Shown: positions 16,880 to 24,800 of the stretch, piece by piece | Layout of the letters: every line of letters begins with the position of its first letter | Position numbering within the stretch: position 1 is the stretch's first letter | DNA from: Nocardia sp. BMG111209 | GTDB taxonomy: Bacteria; Actinomycetota; Actinomycetes; Mycobacteriales; Mycobacteriaceae | Reading direction: 5' to 3' | Length of the DNA stretch: 64,000 nucleotides | NCBI RefSeq assembly: GCF_000381925.1 | Contig: NZ_KB907307.1 | Location: 3,100,001 to 3,164,000, forward strand | Program-made: the position numbers and the translations under genes | The notes under the pieces: generated by a model | What the model was told of the DNA's origin: nothing | The model's database searches: none | What the model saw: the letters and a program-made list of their open reading frames with translations, nothing else

Positions 16880-18186
16880 CGGGCGCCGGCGAGTTCGGAT
16901 CGCAATTGCGGTGCGCGATGGACGAATTCGCCGTCCTGGAGCACGGCGAGCAGGTTCGCGGGATCGGCCAGCCGGGATACGTCCCGGCACGGATCGCCCT
17001 GCACCACCAGCAGATCCGCGAGGTAGCCGCCGGTGAGCAACCCCACCGGCCGCTGCATCAACAGGCCGCCGAGGTGGGTGGCCGCGCGCAGTACCTCGGC
17101 CGGGGTGTAGCCGAACAGGTCGACGAACAGCTGGAGATCGCGCGCGTTGCGGCCGATCGGATTGTTGGGGAAGCCGTAGTCGCCGCCGGGAAGTACCCGC
17201 AGGCCACGGCGGCGCAGCTCCCGATACAGCTCCTGCTGCGCGGCCAGTGCCGCCACCGAACCCATCGCCTCGGCGCGGCCCGCGTCGATACCGAATTCCG
17301 CGCCCTCGTGCACGTTCGCCCACATTATGCCGACCGCGGGCGAGAGGAAGATCTCGTCCTTGTGCTCCTCGAGCAGATCGATCGCCGCCTCGTCGGCGTA
17401 GGTGCAGTGGTAGATCGATCGGAAGCCTTGCCGCACAGCCAGTTCCACGGCCTGCGAGGACTGCGCGTGACAGTTGAGCAGCACCCCGGATGCCCGTGCC
17501 TGCTCCCCCGCCGCGGCGGCCTCCGCCGCGCTGTACTGCGTGACCCGCGATCCGCCGGGCACGAAGACGTCGTCGTTGCTGAGCAGCAGTTTGACGCTGT
17601 CGAAACCCAGTTCGGCCTGTTCGCGGACGAAGTCCCGGACCGCGGCGGGTCCGGTGGCCTTCGGCTCGGGGCCGCGCGGGCCCAGTCGCACCGGATTGTT
17701 GTCCCGTTCGAAGGAGGCGGTCCGCAGCCGTGGCCCACGCGAGATACCTTGTTCCAGTTCGGCTTTCAGGTGCACCTCGGTGGGCACCGGGGTCAGCGAA
17801 CCGGCCGAGTAGGCGCTGGTGAAGCCGGCGCGCAACAGGATGGCGGCATTGCGTCGGGCGATGGCGAGCAGTTCGTCCGGCGGCGGCAGCTCCCGGAAGA
17901 AGCTGACGTCCAGCGGCGGGTTGAACCGGGTGTCGAGATGGCCGACGGCGGACGGAAAGGTCAGGTGCGCATGCGATTCCACCAGGCCGGGCATGACCGT
18001 CGCGCCGGTGCAGTCCACCACCACGTCGCCGGGTTCGGCGACGGTCCCGCCGCCGACGCGGACGCTCTCGATCGTGTTGCCCCGCACCACGACGTCGCCG
18101 GGCGCCGGCGGAGTACCCGAACCGTCGAAGACCAGACCGTTGCGGAAGAGTAGCCGGGCATCGGCGATCGGCGACTGCACATTCAC
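16876..18186 (-). CDS. Amidohydrolase family protein (imidazolonepropionase-like)
   Basis: A 436-residue metal-dependent hydrolase of the amidohydrolase superfamily. The HxH motif is intact in PGLVESHAHL; a Lys in FDSVKLLLSN, His in NCHAQS and IYHCTY, and an Asp in LPGGDYGFP are the expected metal/active-site residues. The frame extends to 18246, but the GTG at 18186 has AGGA 7 bases upstream and places operator site 5 outside the gene. It heads an amidohydrolase-esterase operon divergent from the LysR gene. Confidence 0.82.
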   Translation of the reverse strand: MNVQSPIADARLLFRNGLVFDGSGTPPAPGDVVVRGNTIESVRVGGGTVAEPGDVVVDCTGATVMPGLVESHAHLTFPSAVGHLDTRFNPPLDVSFFRELPPPDELLAIARRNAAILLRAGFTSAYSAGSLTPVPTEVHLKAELEQGISRGPRLRTASFERDNNPVRLGPRGPEPKATGPAAVRDFVREQAELGFDSVKLLLSNDDVFVPGGSRVTQYSAAEAAAAGEQARASGVLLNCHAQSSQAVELAVRQGFRSIYHCTYADEAAIDLLEEHKDEIFLSPAVGIMWANVHEGAEFGIDAGRAEAMGSVAALAAQQELYRELRRRGLRVLPGGDYGFPNNPIGRNARDLQLFVDLFGYTPAEVLRAATHLGGLLMQRPVGLLTGGYLADLLVVQGDPCRDVSRLADPANLLAVLQDGEFVHRAPQLRSELAGAR

Positions 18187-18198
18187 TGTTCGATCCTC

Positions 18199-18216
18199 AC
18201 TATCGCTTACTGAAAG
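18199..18216. promoter_or_regulatory. IclR-type operator site 5 (amidohydrolase-esterase operon)
   Basis: On the minus strand, CTTTCAGTAAGCGATAGT matches CTTTCA-N6-GAAAGT with one mismatch in the right arm. It ends 12 bases upstream of the GTG start, just before the ribosome-binding site. Confidence 0.5.
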
Positions 18217-18322
18217 CTGCTTTCCACTATTGGTGACCTGGACCACAAACTCCAGTAGGATCCGACCCGTTATCGTGAGGCAGAACCGAACGATGCTGTT
18301 CGATTGCTCCGGGAGTGGGCCG

Positions 18323-19216
18323 ATGGACCTGTCGCTGCACGCGCTGCGCTACTTCGTGGCCGTCGCCGAGGAACTGCATTTCGGCCGCGCCGCGCAACGG
18401 CTGCGCCTGACCGCGCCGACGGTCAGCGAGCAGATCACCAAACTCGAGGCCAAACTCGGCGTGGCGCTGCTGCGGCGCACGTCCCGGCGGGTGGAGCTCA
18501 CCCCCGACGGCCTGGAACTGCTGGAGCTGGCGCGGGCCACGCTGGCCGACCACGATCGGATCGTCGCCTGGGCCGAGCGCAAACACCGGCAGCGGGAGCC
18601 GGTGCTGCGCGTCGGCTTCGTCGGCGCCAATTCCGTCATCACCGAGATCCTGAGCAGCGCGGCCCGGGAACTGCCGGGCATCCGGCTGGAGACCCGGCAA
18701 CTGAGTTTCACCGGCGGTGTCGAGGCCCTGGTGGACGGCGAGGTCGACGCGGCCTTCCTGCCCGGCCCGGTGCCGCGGCGGCCCGGACGGCTGCGCAGCC
18801 TCGTGGTCGACCGGGACCGGCGGGTACTGGTCGTCCCCGCCGGACATCCACTGGCACAGCGGGACAGCGTCGGCATCGCCGAACTGGGTGACGAGACCTT
18901 CATCGCCGCAGCGGGTCCGGCGGAGGTCGTGAACTGGTGGGTGGTCGATCCGCGGCCCGACGGGACCTCACCACGGCGCGGCCCGCGGGCCCGGTCGCTC
19001 GAGGAGATGCTCGAGCTGTGCGCGGCCGGGCTGGGCGTCAACCTCGCGCCGGAATCGGTCGCCGTCTACCACAGCCGGCCCGATCTGCGTTTCGTACTCG
19101 TCCCCGATATCCCGCCCGCCGAGGTCCTGCTCTGCACCCCGGCCGAGCCCGGACATCCGCTGACCACGGCATTCGTCCGCATCGCCCGCCGGCACGCCCG
19201 GACTGCCACAGCCTGA
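18323..19216 (+). CDS. LysR family transcriptional regulator
   Basis: A 297-residue LTTR. The HTH is at residues 1-60 (LHALRYFVAVAEELHFGRAA ... TVSEQITKLEAKLG), followed by the two-lobed inducer-binding domain (about 90-295; LRVGFVGAN, VDAAFLPGP, VVPAGHPLA). The ATG at 18323 follows GGGAG by 8 bases; an earlier ATG at 18293 would add ten residues before the conserved start. Divergent from the amidohydrolase operon over 136 bases, so it may co-regulate that operon with the IclR protein. Confidence 0.85.
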   Translation: MDLSLHALRYFVAVAEELHFGRAAQRLRLTAPTVSEQITKLEAKLGVALLRRTSRRVELTPDGLELLELARATLADHDRIVAWAERKHRQREPVLRVGFVGANSVITEILSSAARELPGIRLETRQLSFTGGVEALVDGEVDAAFLPGPVPRRPGRLRSLVVDRDRRVLVVPAGHPLAQRDSVGIAELGDETFIAAAGPAEVVNWWVVDPRPDGTSPRRGPRARSLEEMLELCAAGLGVNLAPESVAVYHSRPDLRFVLVPDIPPAEVLLCTPAEPGHPLTTAFVRIARRHARTATA

Positions 19217-19337
19217 GCGGTCCGCCGATGTGAACGCCCACAACGCGATTCGGTGACGATTTGCGCGCAAGGGGTTCCGCGCGGGGGGAACTCGTGGATC
19301 ATCTACGCGTCCGCGTTGTCACGATGGGGTTCCGGTC

Positions 19338-19550
19338 ATGATCCGAAAGTTCGTCCTGCTTGCTGCCACGGCTGTGGTCACCGTGCTTTCCGCAGCGGTT
19401 CTCTCGGCGCCCGCGGGCGCGACGACCGTCAACTGCGCGTATTCGGGGCCCATCGTCGGAAACCCTGGCATGCAGTATGTCTGCTATGTGGTCCACGACG
19501 ACGGTTCGAGGGAGACGTTCTATGCCCCAGGCCCCCGAGCAATCCCCTGA
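19338..19550 (+). CDS. Small secreted protein
   Basis: A 70-residue protein with a clear Sec signal peptide: MIRKF, a hydrophobic core, then cleavage expected after APAGA near residue 28. The mature part is about 42 residues with two cysteines (NCAYSG and YVCYVV) that could form a disulfide. Function unknown. Its 3' end overlaps the next gene by 29 bases in another frame. Confidence 0.6.
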   Translation: MIRKFVLLAATAVVTVLSAAVLSAPAGATTVNCAYSGPIVGNPGMQYVCYVVHDDGSRETFYAPGPRAIP

Positions 19551-19875
19551 TCCGGTCGTCCATGTGACACAACAACCGCGGTTCGTGTCGCAATCGGACG
19601 GGCGGGTGCGCGCCTACTATCCCGGCGAGGACTGGTTTGTCGTCGGCGCCGACCGGGCGGACGCGGTCGACAAACTGGCCGACGAAGTCGATCTCCGGAT
19701 GCAGAATCCGGATTATGTGGCAGATCATTTCGCCATGACCCAGCGCCACCTGGCCGGCGAGCGGACCCCCGGATTCGAAGCCAGCGAGATCAGCCGCGGC
19801 GAGTACGAGCATCGCATCATCGTGGCGGCCGACCGGCTGCACGACCTCCCCCGGCCCGATCAGGGCGACGAATAG
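19522..19875 (+). CDS. Hypothetical protein (117 aa)
   Basis: A soluble, acidic 117-residue protein with no membrane span. It contains GRVRAYYPGEDWFVVGAD followed by a helix-rich region, and resembles small actinobacterial proteins of unknown role. The ATG at 19522 has a GAGGGAG-type site 10 bases upstream, inside the secreted-protein gene, so the two genes appear translationally linked. Confidence 0.6.
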   Translation: MPQAPEQSPDPVVHVTQQPRFVSQSDGRVRAYYPGEDWFVVGADRADAVDKLADEVDLRMQNPDYVADHFAMTQRHLAGERTPGFEASEISRGEYEHRIIVAADRLHDLPRPDQGDE

Positions 19876-19993
19876 GCCCCGTCCGGTCCGGACGAAGGAG
19901 AGCGGGATGGTCGCGGCGGCCCGGATGGCATGGATCCGCGATATGGCCGGGCATTCGGAATAGTCCGGCGGCGGCGCGCTGTTGAGTGTCCGT

Positions 19994-20944
19994 ATGCGAG
20001 CCATCGGGTTGAGTGAGTTCGGCGGTCCGGACGTGTTGCGGGAGTTCGAGTTACCGGAACCGGAGGTCGGGCCGGGTCAGGTGCGGATCCGGGTGCGCGC
20101 GGCGACGGTGAATCCCGCCGACGCGGTGTTCCGGGAGGGTCTGCTCAACCGGGCCTATTTCGGCGAGGTGACGCCGCCGTGGATTCCGGGCTGGGAGGCG
20201 GCCGGGGTCGTGGACGCCGCCGATCCGGCCTCCGGCTGGCGGGTCGGCGACGAGGTCACCGCGATCGTCGGGACCGTCCTGCGGGCTCGCGGTGGTTACG
20301 CGGAACAGATTGTGCTGGACGGTGATTCGGTGACGGCCCGCCCCGCGGGCACCGACTTCGCCGCCGCCGCGACACTGCCGATGAACGGGCTCACCGCGGT
20401 CGCGGCGCTGGATCAGCTCGCACTCGCCGACGGTGCGGCGCTCGCGGTGACGGGCGCCGCGGGGGCGGTCGGCGGCTATGTGGTGCAGCTGGCGAAGGCC
20501 GCCGGGCTGACCGTGGTCGCCGACGCCGCACCCGCGGATGCGGACACCGTCCGCGCATTCGGCGCGGATGTCGTGGTGGCACGCGGTGATTCGTTCGCCG
20601 AGCAGGTCCGGCGCGTCTTCCCCGCCGGTGTGGACGCGGTGATCGATGCCGCCGTCGTCGGCGCCGCGGTCCTCGCGGCGGTCCGCGACGGCGGCGCCTA
20701 CGCGGCGCTGCGCCGGGCCGAACTGACCGGCGGCGTCGAATCCGTCCGCGGTATCGCGATGCACGACGTGAAGGTCCCGGAATACATCCACCGCCGCGAT
20801 CGGCTGGACGGACTCCGCGAACTGGTCGAGGCGGGCCGCCTCACCCTGCGTGTGGCGCGGACCCTTCCCGTCACCGAAGTCGCTGCGGCCCACCGGTTGC
20901 TGAACACCCGGGGACTGCGCGGCCGCATCGTGCTGGAGTTCTGA
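19994..20944 (+). CDS. Zinc-independent quinone oxidoreductase-like MDR protein
   Basis: A 316-residue medium-chain dehydrogenase/reductase of the NADPH:quinone reductase group. Features are GVVDAADPASGWRVGDEV in the GroES-like N-domain, VTGAAGAVGGYVVQLAKAAG as the nucleotide-binding Rossmann motif, and a C-terminal RIVLEF. The zinc-binding Cys/His residues of alcohol dehydrogenases are absent. The ATG at 19994 was preferred to the TTG at 19982. It stands alone; substrate unknown. Confidence 0.82.
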   Translation: MRAIGLSEFGGPDVLREFELPEPEVGPGQVRIRVRAATVNPADAVFREGLLNRAYFGEVTPPWIPGWEAAGVVDAADPASGWRVGDEVTAIVGTVLRARGGYAEQIVLDGDSVTARPAGTDFAAAATLPMNGLTAVAALDQLALADGAALAVTGAAGAVGGYVVQLAKAAGLTVVADAAPADADTVRAFGADVVVARGDSFAEQVRRVFPAGVDAVIDAAVVGAAVLAAVRDGGAYAALRRAELTGGVESVRGIAMHDVKVPEYIHRRDRLDGLRELVEAGRLTLRVARTLPVTEVAAAHRLLNTRGLRGRIVLEF

Positions 20945-21104
20945 ACCACGCGGCAAACTCCGTTCCGATTGCGCCGCGACTATTTCGGACGATGGACCAG
21001 ATCGCCGAAACGGCCGCGCCGTTTCCGGTACATCGACGCGTCGTTCCGGATGTGTCAGAATTGATTCGGTGGGGCTCGTTTCATCCAGTGAATCGATCTG
21101 ACGC

Positions 21105-22469
21105 ATGCGCATATTCATCAGTCATGCCGGCACGGATGTGGCCGCCGCACTGGCCCTGAAACAATGGCTCGTGCGGCAACGCCCCGAGCTCGCGGGCGGC
21201 ATTGTTCTCGACACCGAAGTCGCCGGTATCCGAGCCGGAAAGCACTGGCGGGACGCGATGCGAGCTGCGGTGACGGATGCGGATGCGGTGATCTGCCTGA
21301 TCTCGCCGCGCTGGCTCAGATCGGCGGAGTGCCGGGCGGAATTCCGGACCGCGGAAGTTCTCGGCAAGCGAATCCTCTGCGCCGGAATAGAACCCGCCGA
21401 GGACGACACGATGCGCGAGTGGCAGCGTTTCGAACTGTTCGGTCCCGGACCTTCCGTCGCGATTGCGGCCCGGCCGTATCCCGATCCCGTGCGCTTCACC
21501 GAATCGGGTTTACGGCTGCTGATTTCGACCGTCGAGGCGCCACCGGCACCGCCGGCGGCCGAACACGATGCGGCGATCCCCGGGCAACAGGCGATCGTGT
21601 CCGGCGAGGAGAACATCACCTTCCAGTCGAATCGCGATGCCGAGGTCATCATCAACCACGCGCCGTCGAATGCGGCGGTCCGCTCCGGCGCGCTGATCAT
21701 CGGCGGCACCGTGCTGCTGGGCGCCACCATCATCGGTGCGACGCTGATGTTCTCGCCGGGCCGGCACGAGATACCGCGCGCCCCAAGGGCATTCGGCGCC
21801 CCGGCCGCTGTGCCCGGGGCGGACGGCGTCCCGCCGTTGCAGTGGGCGGTCACCATGGCCGACAGCGATCTCGACAACTGCCACGCCTGGACGTTCCCGC
21901 CGCCGGTATCGGCGCTGCCCTACCACGAATTCGCCGACGACATGGCCGAGAACGACGCGTGGGCACTGAGCCACGGCGGTATCGAGAAGGACCGCGCCGT
22001 GTACACGATCGTCGTCCAGGGCACCGACGACCGGCCCGTGGTCATCCGCGACCTCCGGCTGAAGATCCTGTCGACTTCGGCTCCGCGCCAAGGGTTCACG
22101 CTGCATCGCGCACTGGGCTGCGGCGGTCAGCCGAACGAGCGGCACTACGAGGGCGACCTCGGCGGCACGGATCCGCGCATCCGGCTGATCGATCCCGACC
22201 GGCCCGATTCGGCCACCGCCGCGCCGGCCGGGACCTACACCGTCTCCCGGAACGAGCCGGAGGTCTTCGCGGTCTACGTCTTCGACTCCGCACCGCAGCC
22301 CGCACTGTATTCCTACGAGTTCCAGCTGGAGTGGAGCCGCGGCGGCGTCGCCGACACCGTGCACATCTCGTCCGCGAACAACCGGCCCTTCCAGCTGAAC
22401 GCGACCGATCGCTCCGAGTCCGACCCCGGCTACTACCCCGCCGACGGTGCGTGGCAGGAGATCCGCTGA
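21105..22469 (+). CDS. Membrane-anchored TIR-domain protein with extracellular beta domain
   Basis: A 454-residue protein with three parts. Residues 1-140 are a TIR domain: RIFISHAGTD start, SPRWLRSAECRAEF containing the likely catalytic Glu79 of TIR NAD-hydrolases. Residues 160-190 are a Gly/Asn-rich beta-prone linker (GEENITFQSNRDAEVIIN). One transmembrane helix lies at about 195-216 (ALIIGGTVLLGATIIGATLM). Residues 240-454 form a beta-rich ectodomain of a type seen in many actinobacterial surface proteins (LGCGGQP, PEVFAVYVFDS, YSYEFQLEWSRGG). With an N-in topology the TIR is cytosolic and the ectodomain faces the wall. It could couple an envelope signal to NAD depletion; that is inference. 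Confidence 0.8.
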   Translation: MRIFISHAGTDVAAALALKQWLVRQRPELAGGIVLDTEVAGIRAGKHWRDAMRAAVTDADAVICLISPRWLRSAECRAEFRTAEVLGKRILCAGIEPAEDDTMREWQRFELFGPGPSVAIAARPYPDPVRFTESGLRLLISTVEAPPAPPAAEHDAAIPGQQAIVSGEENITFQSNRDAEVIINHAPSNAAVRSGALIIGGTVLLGATIIGATLMFSPGRHEIPRAPRAFGAPAAVPGADGVPPLQWAVTMADSDLDNCHAWTFPPPVSALPYHEFADDMAENDAWALSHGGIEKDRAVYTIVVQGTDDRPVVIRDLRLKILSTSAPRQGFTLHRALGCGGQPNERHYEGDLGGTDPRIRLIDPDRPDSATAAPAGTYTVSRNEPEVFAVYVFDSAPQPALYSYEFQLEWSRGGVADTVHISSANNRPFQLNATDRSESDPGYYPADGAWQEIR

Positions 22470-22479
22470 ACGGCGAGAA

Positions 22480-23391
22480 TCAGCGCACCGGGGGCGGATT
22501 GCCGTCGGCGCTGGCCGCGAGCGGATACGGCCACTCGCAGACCCGGCAGGCATACCGGAACGCCGAGCGGGCGAAGGCCAGGGCGTCGGCGGCCGGATCC
22601 GCGGCGGCGCGCACGTCGTCCCAGTCGAGCAGATACTCCCCGACCTCGGAATTCCAGTGCGCGGCAGCAGGTTCCAGCGTCAGCGAGTCGAAACCCGCCG
22701 GGGCGGGGTGCGCGTAGGCGTAGAACGCGGCGCGGCCGTAGCGCTCGTCACCGGGCCACCAGCCGACCGCGACCTCCTGAGCGTCCATGGCGTTGCGCAT
22801 GATGAAGTCGTTCGACGGCGGCGCGGCGGGTTCCCCGGAGAACAGGCTGACGGCCAGGTCGAACGAACCCCACCAGGCGTTCACCGGGGTGGCGCGGCCG
22901 CGATAGGGCGCCCGGTACGCGGCCAGCACCTGCGCCGCCGAGGTCGCGGCGGCGAAGTAGGCGTCGACCTGTTCGGGGACATAGGTGGCGTGTTCGTCGT
23001 CGGCGTCCAGCGGCACCGTCCACGACACCTCCTGCGGCACGGGATCGAAGTCGACCGGACCACCCAGCCCGCGCACCGCCGCCAGCACCGCGCGGGTCAC
23101 CTCACCGACGGATCGGTTCGGGGTCAACGGAATTCGCGTCGCGGCCCCGCCGCTGTGCTCCACCACGGCGGTATGCGCCCGCAGATCGAGCAGCACCACC
23201 AGCGAGCCCGAACCGTCCGGGGCCGGCAGGGCGCCGGTTTCCCAGCCCCGCGCGGTCAGTTGCAGCGCCGCGTGTTGCAACTGCGGCTGCGGCGGCGCCA
23301 GCCGCGCCGACAACTTCCCCAGCACCTGAGTGTGCGCGTGCAGGGTGTCGCAGGTGGGACGCCACTTCTCGTAGGGCAGTTCCGGCCACAT
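22480..23391 (-). CDS. DUF5996 family protein
   Basis: A 303-residue protein matching the actinobacterial DUF5996 family: WPELPYEKWRPTCDTLHAHTQVLGKL at the start, and the central FDPVPQEVSWTVPLDADDEHATY stretch. Soluble; no catalytic role is known. The ATG at 23391 begins at the conserved Trp-Pro; a GTG three codons upstream is also possible. It ends 10 bases from the convergent TIR gene. Confidence 0.75.
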   Translation of the reverse strand: MWPELPYEKWRPTCDTLHAHTQVLGKLSARLAPPQPQLQHAALQLTARGWETGALPAPDGSGSLVVLLDLRAHTAVVEHSGGAATRIPLTPNRSVGEVTRAVLAAVRGLGGPVDFDPVPQEVSWTVPLDADDEHATYVPEQVDAYFAAATSAAQVLAAYRAPYRGRATPVNAWWGSFDLAVSLFSGEPAAPPSNDFIMRNAMDAQEVAVGWWPGDERYGRAAFYAYAHPAPAGFDSLTLEPAAAHWNSEVGEYLLDWDDVRAAADPAADALAFARSAFRYACRVCEWPYPLAASADGNPPPVR

Positions 23392-23495
23392 GGATCGCAC
23401 CCGGCCACGCTATCGCCCGCCGGCCCCGGCAGCCGACCGATGCACGCCGATCGTTGCCCATCGGATACCTCCCGCGGCGGCGGCGATCGCGGATG

Positions 23496-24233
23496 TCACC
23501 GCAGTATCGTGTCGAGAACCTGTGCGGGCGTTTCGATCTGGGGCATGTGGCCGGTGCCGGGCAGCAGGGTGAAGGTGGCCCCCGGGATCGCGGCGGCATA
23601 GGCCCGGCCGTAGCCGGGACGGACGATGCGGTCGCTGTCGCCCCAGACGACGTCGACCGGCAGCCGCAGCTCGGCCAGGCGGCGCCGCAGGGTGGGATCG
23701 GTCATCGTGGGGCCGGTGTAGGCCGTGAGCGCGTCGAGATCGGGCGCCGGGGCGGGAACGCCGGGCGGCGGCACCGGCGCGGCCGACGGATCGTGGAAGG
23801 AGTAGGTCCGGACCTCGGCCGGTGACATGCCGCTGATATCGGTGATCGGCTGGTCGTCGACCTCGATGCCGACGGCGTCGACGACGACCGCGCGGGTGAC
23901 GCGCGGGTTGCCGCGCAGGGCCATCTCGGCGGCGAGCCAGCCGCCGAAGGAGTTGCCCACCAGCGTCACGTCGCGCAGTTCCAGCCGGTCCAGCAGGCCG
24001 AGGTAGAGGTCGGCCAGCGCCGCGACATCGCCCACCTCGGCGGGGCGCGGGGTGCCGGCGAAGCCGGGGTGGGTGGGGACCAGGACCCGGGCCCGCGCGC
24101 GTTCGGCGAGCAGCCCGGCGAACGCGGCCATGGTCGCGGGGCCGCCTCCGCCGTGCAGCAGCAGGTAGGTCCGGGTGCGGTCGTGGTCGGCGACAGTCAG
24201 ATCGACGGTGCCGAGCGTGGTGGGGGTGATCAT
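23496..24233 (-). CDS. Alpha/beta-fold hydrolase under MarR control
   Basis: A 245-residue hydrolase. LLLHGGGGP supplies the oxyanion hole, GNSFGG the nucleophile (Ser about residue 93), and GTGHMPQIE the catalytic His; the acid is probably the Asp of WGDSD. The protein is compact with a short cap. It is divergent from a MarR gene, with two palindromic elements in the shared 99-base promoter region, so the hydrolase is the likely repressor target. Confidence 0.85.
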   Translation of the reverse strand: MITPTTLGTVDLTVADHDRTRTYLLLHGGGGPATMAAFAGLLAERARARVLVPTHPGFAGTPRPAEVGDVAALADLYLGLLDRLELRDVTLVGNSFGGWLAAEMALRGNPRVTRAVVVDAVGIEVDDQPITDISGMSPAEVRTYSFHDPSAAPVPPPGVPAPAPDLDALTAYTGPTMTDPTLRRRLAELRLPVDVVWGDSDRIVRPGYGRAYAAAIPGATFTLLPGTGHMPQIETPAQVLDTILR

Positions 24234-24270
24234 CGGTTCTTCTTCCGTCCGTGGGGCCTCGCGTTCTATG

Positions 24271-24306
24271 TAAGCAACCTTAGATCAGCTTCCTTATATA
24301 AGCAAC
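24271..24306. promoter_or_regulatory. MarR-type operator region
   Basis: The divergent promoter holds TAAGCAACCTTA (24271-24282) and the perfect palindrome CTTATATAAG (24293-24302), and the octamer TAAGCAAC occurs twice as a direct repeat (24271 and 24299). This AT-rich patch is the likely binding region of the adjacent MarR protein. Confidence 0.5.
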
Positions 24307-24332
24307 GTTCTTCGGTCGGGTAGCATCGCGGC

Positions 24333-24755
24333 ATGGCACGCCACCCCGCCGAGGTCGCCCTCGCCGTCAAACGGTTGCAGCACCGCCATCACCGGGCGTT
24401 GAGCCGGGCCCTGGCGCCGCTGGATCTCTCACTCGTGCAATGGGATACGCTGCGCCACCTGCATCGGCAGCCGGACGCGTCGCTGCACGATCTCGCGATC
24501 CTGACCTTCCAGACCGATCAATCGTTCGGCTCGCTGGCCACCCGGATGGCCGACCGCGGCCTGATCGAGCGGGTGCCCGGTCCGGGACGGGCGGTGCGGC
24601 ATCGGCTCACCGAGAAGGGGGAACGGCTGCGCGAGCAGGGGCAGCGGATCGCGGACGGCGTTGTCGCCGAATCGTTTCGCGCGTTGTCGGCCGAGCAGCT
24701 GGATCAGCTGGGACGCCTGCTCGATACGGCGCTGGGGCCGGACCCGGTGAGCTGA
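24333..24755 (+). CDS. MarR family transcriptional regulator
   Basis: A 140-residue winged-helix repressor. The dimerisation helices flank an HTH (ASLHDLAILTFQTDQSFGSLATRM) and a wing ending RAVRHRLTEKG. Length is typical. It is divergent from the alpha/beta hydrolase at 23496-24233, and the palindromes between them fit classic autoregulated MarR control. Confidence 0.85.
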   Translation: MARHPAEVALAVKRLQHRHHRALSRALAPLDLSLVQWDTLRHLHRQPDASLHDLAILTFQTDQSFGSLATRMADRGLIERVPGPGRAVRHRLTEKGERLREQGQRIADGVVAESFRALSAEQLDQLGRLLDTALGPDPVS

Positions 24756-24800
24756 CATTTCTCCAAGACACCGCCGCCGCGGTCCGCGAAGGTGAGCGGT

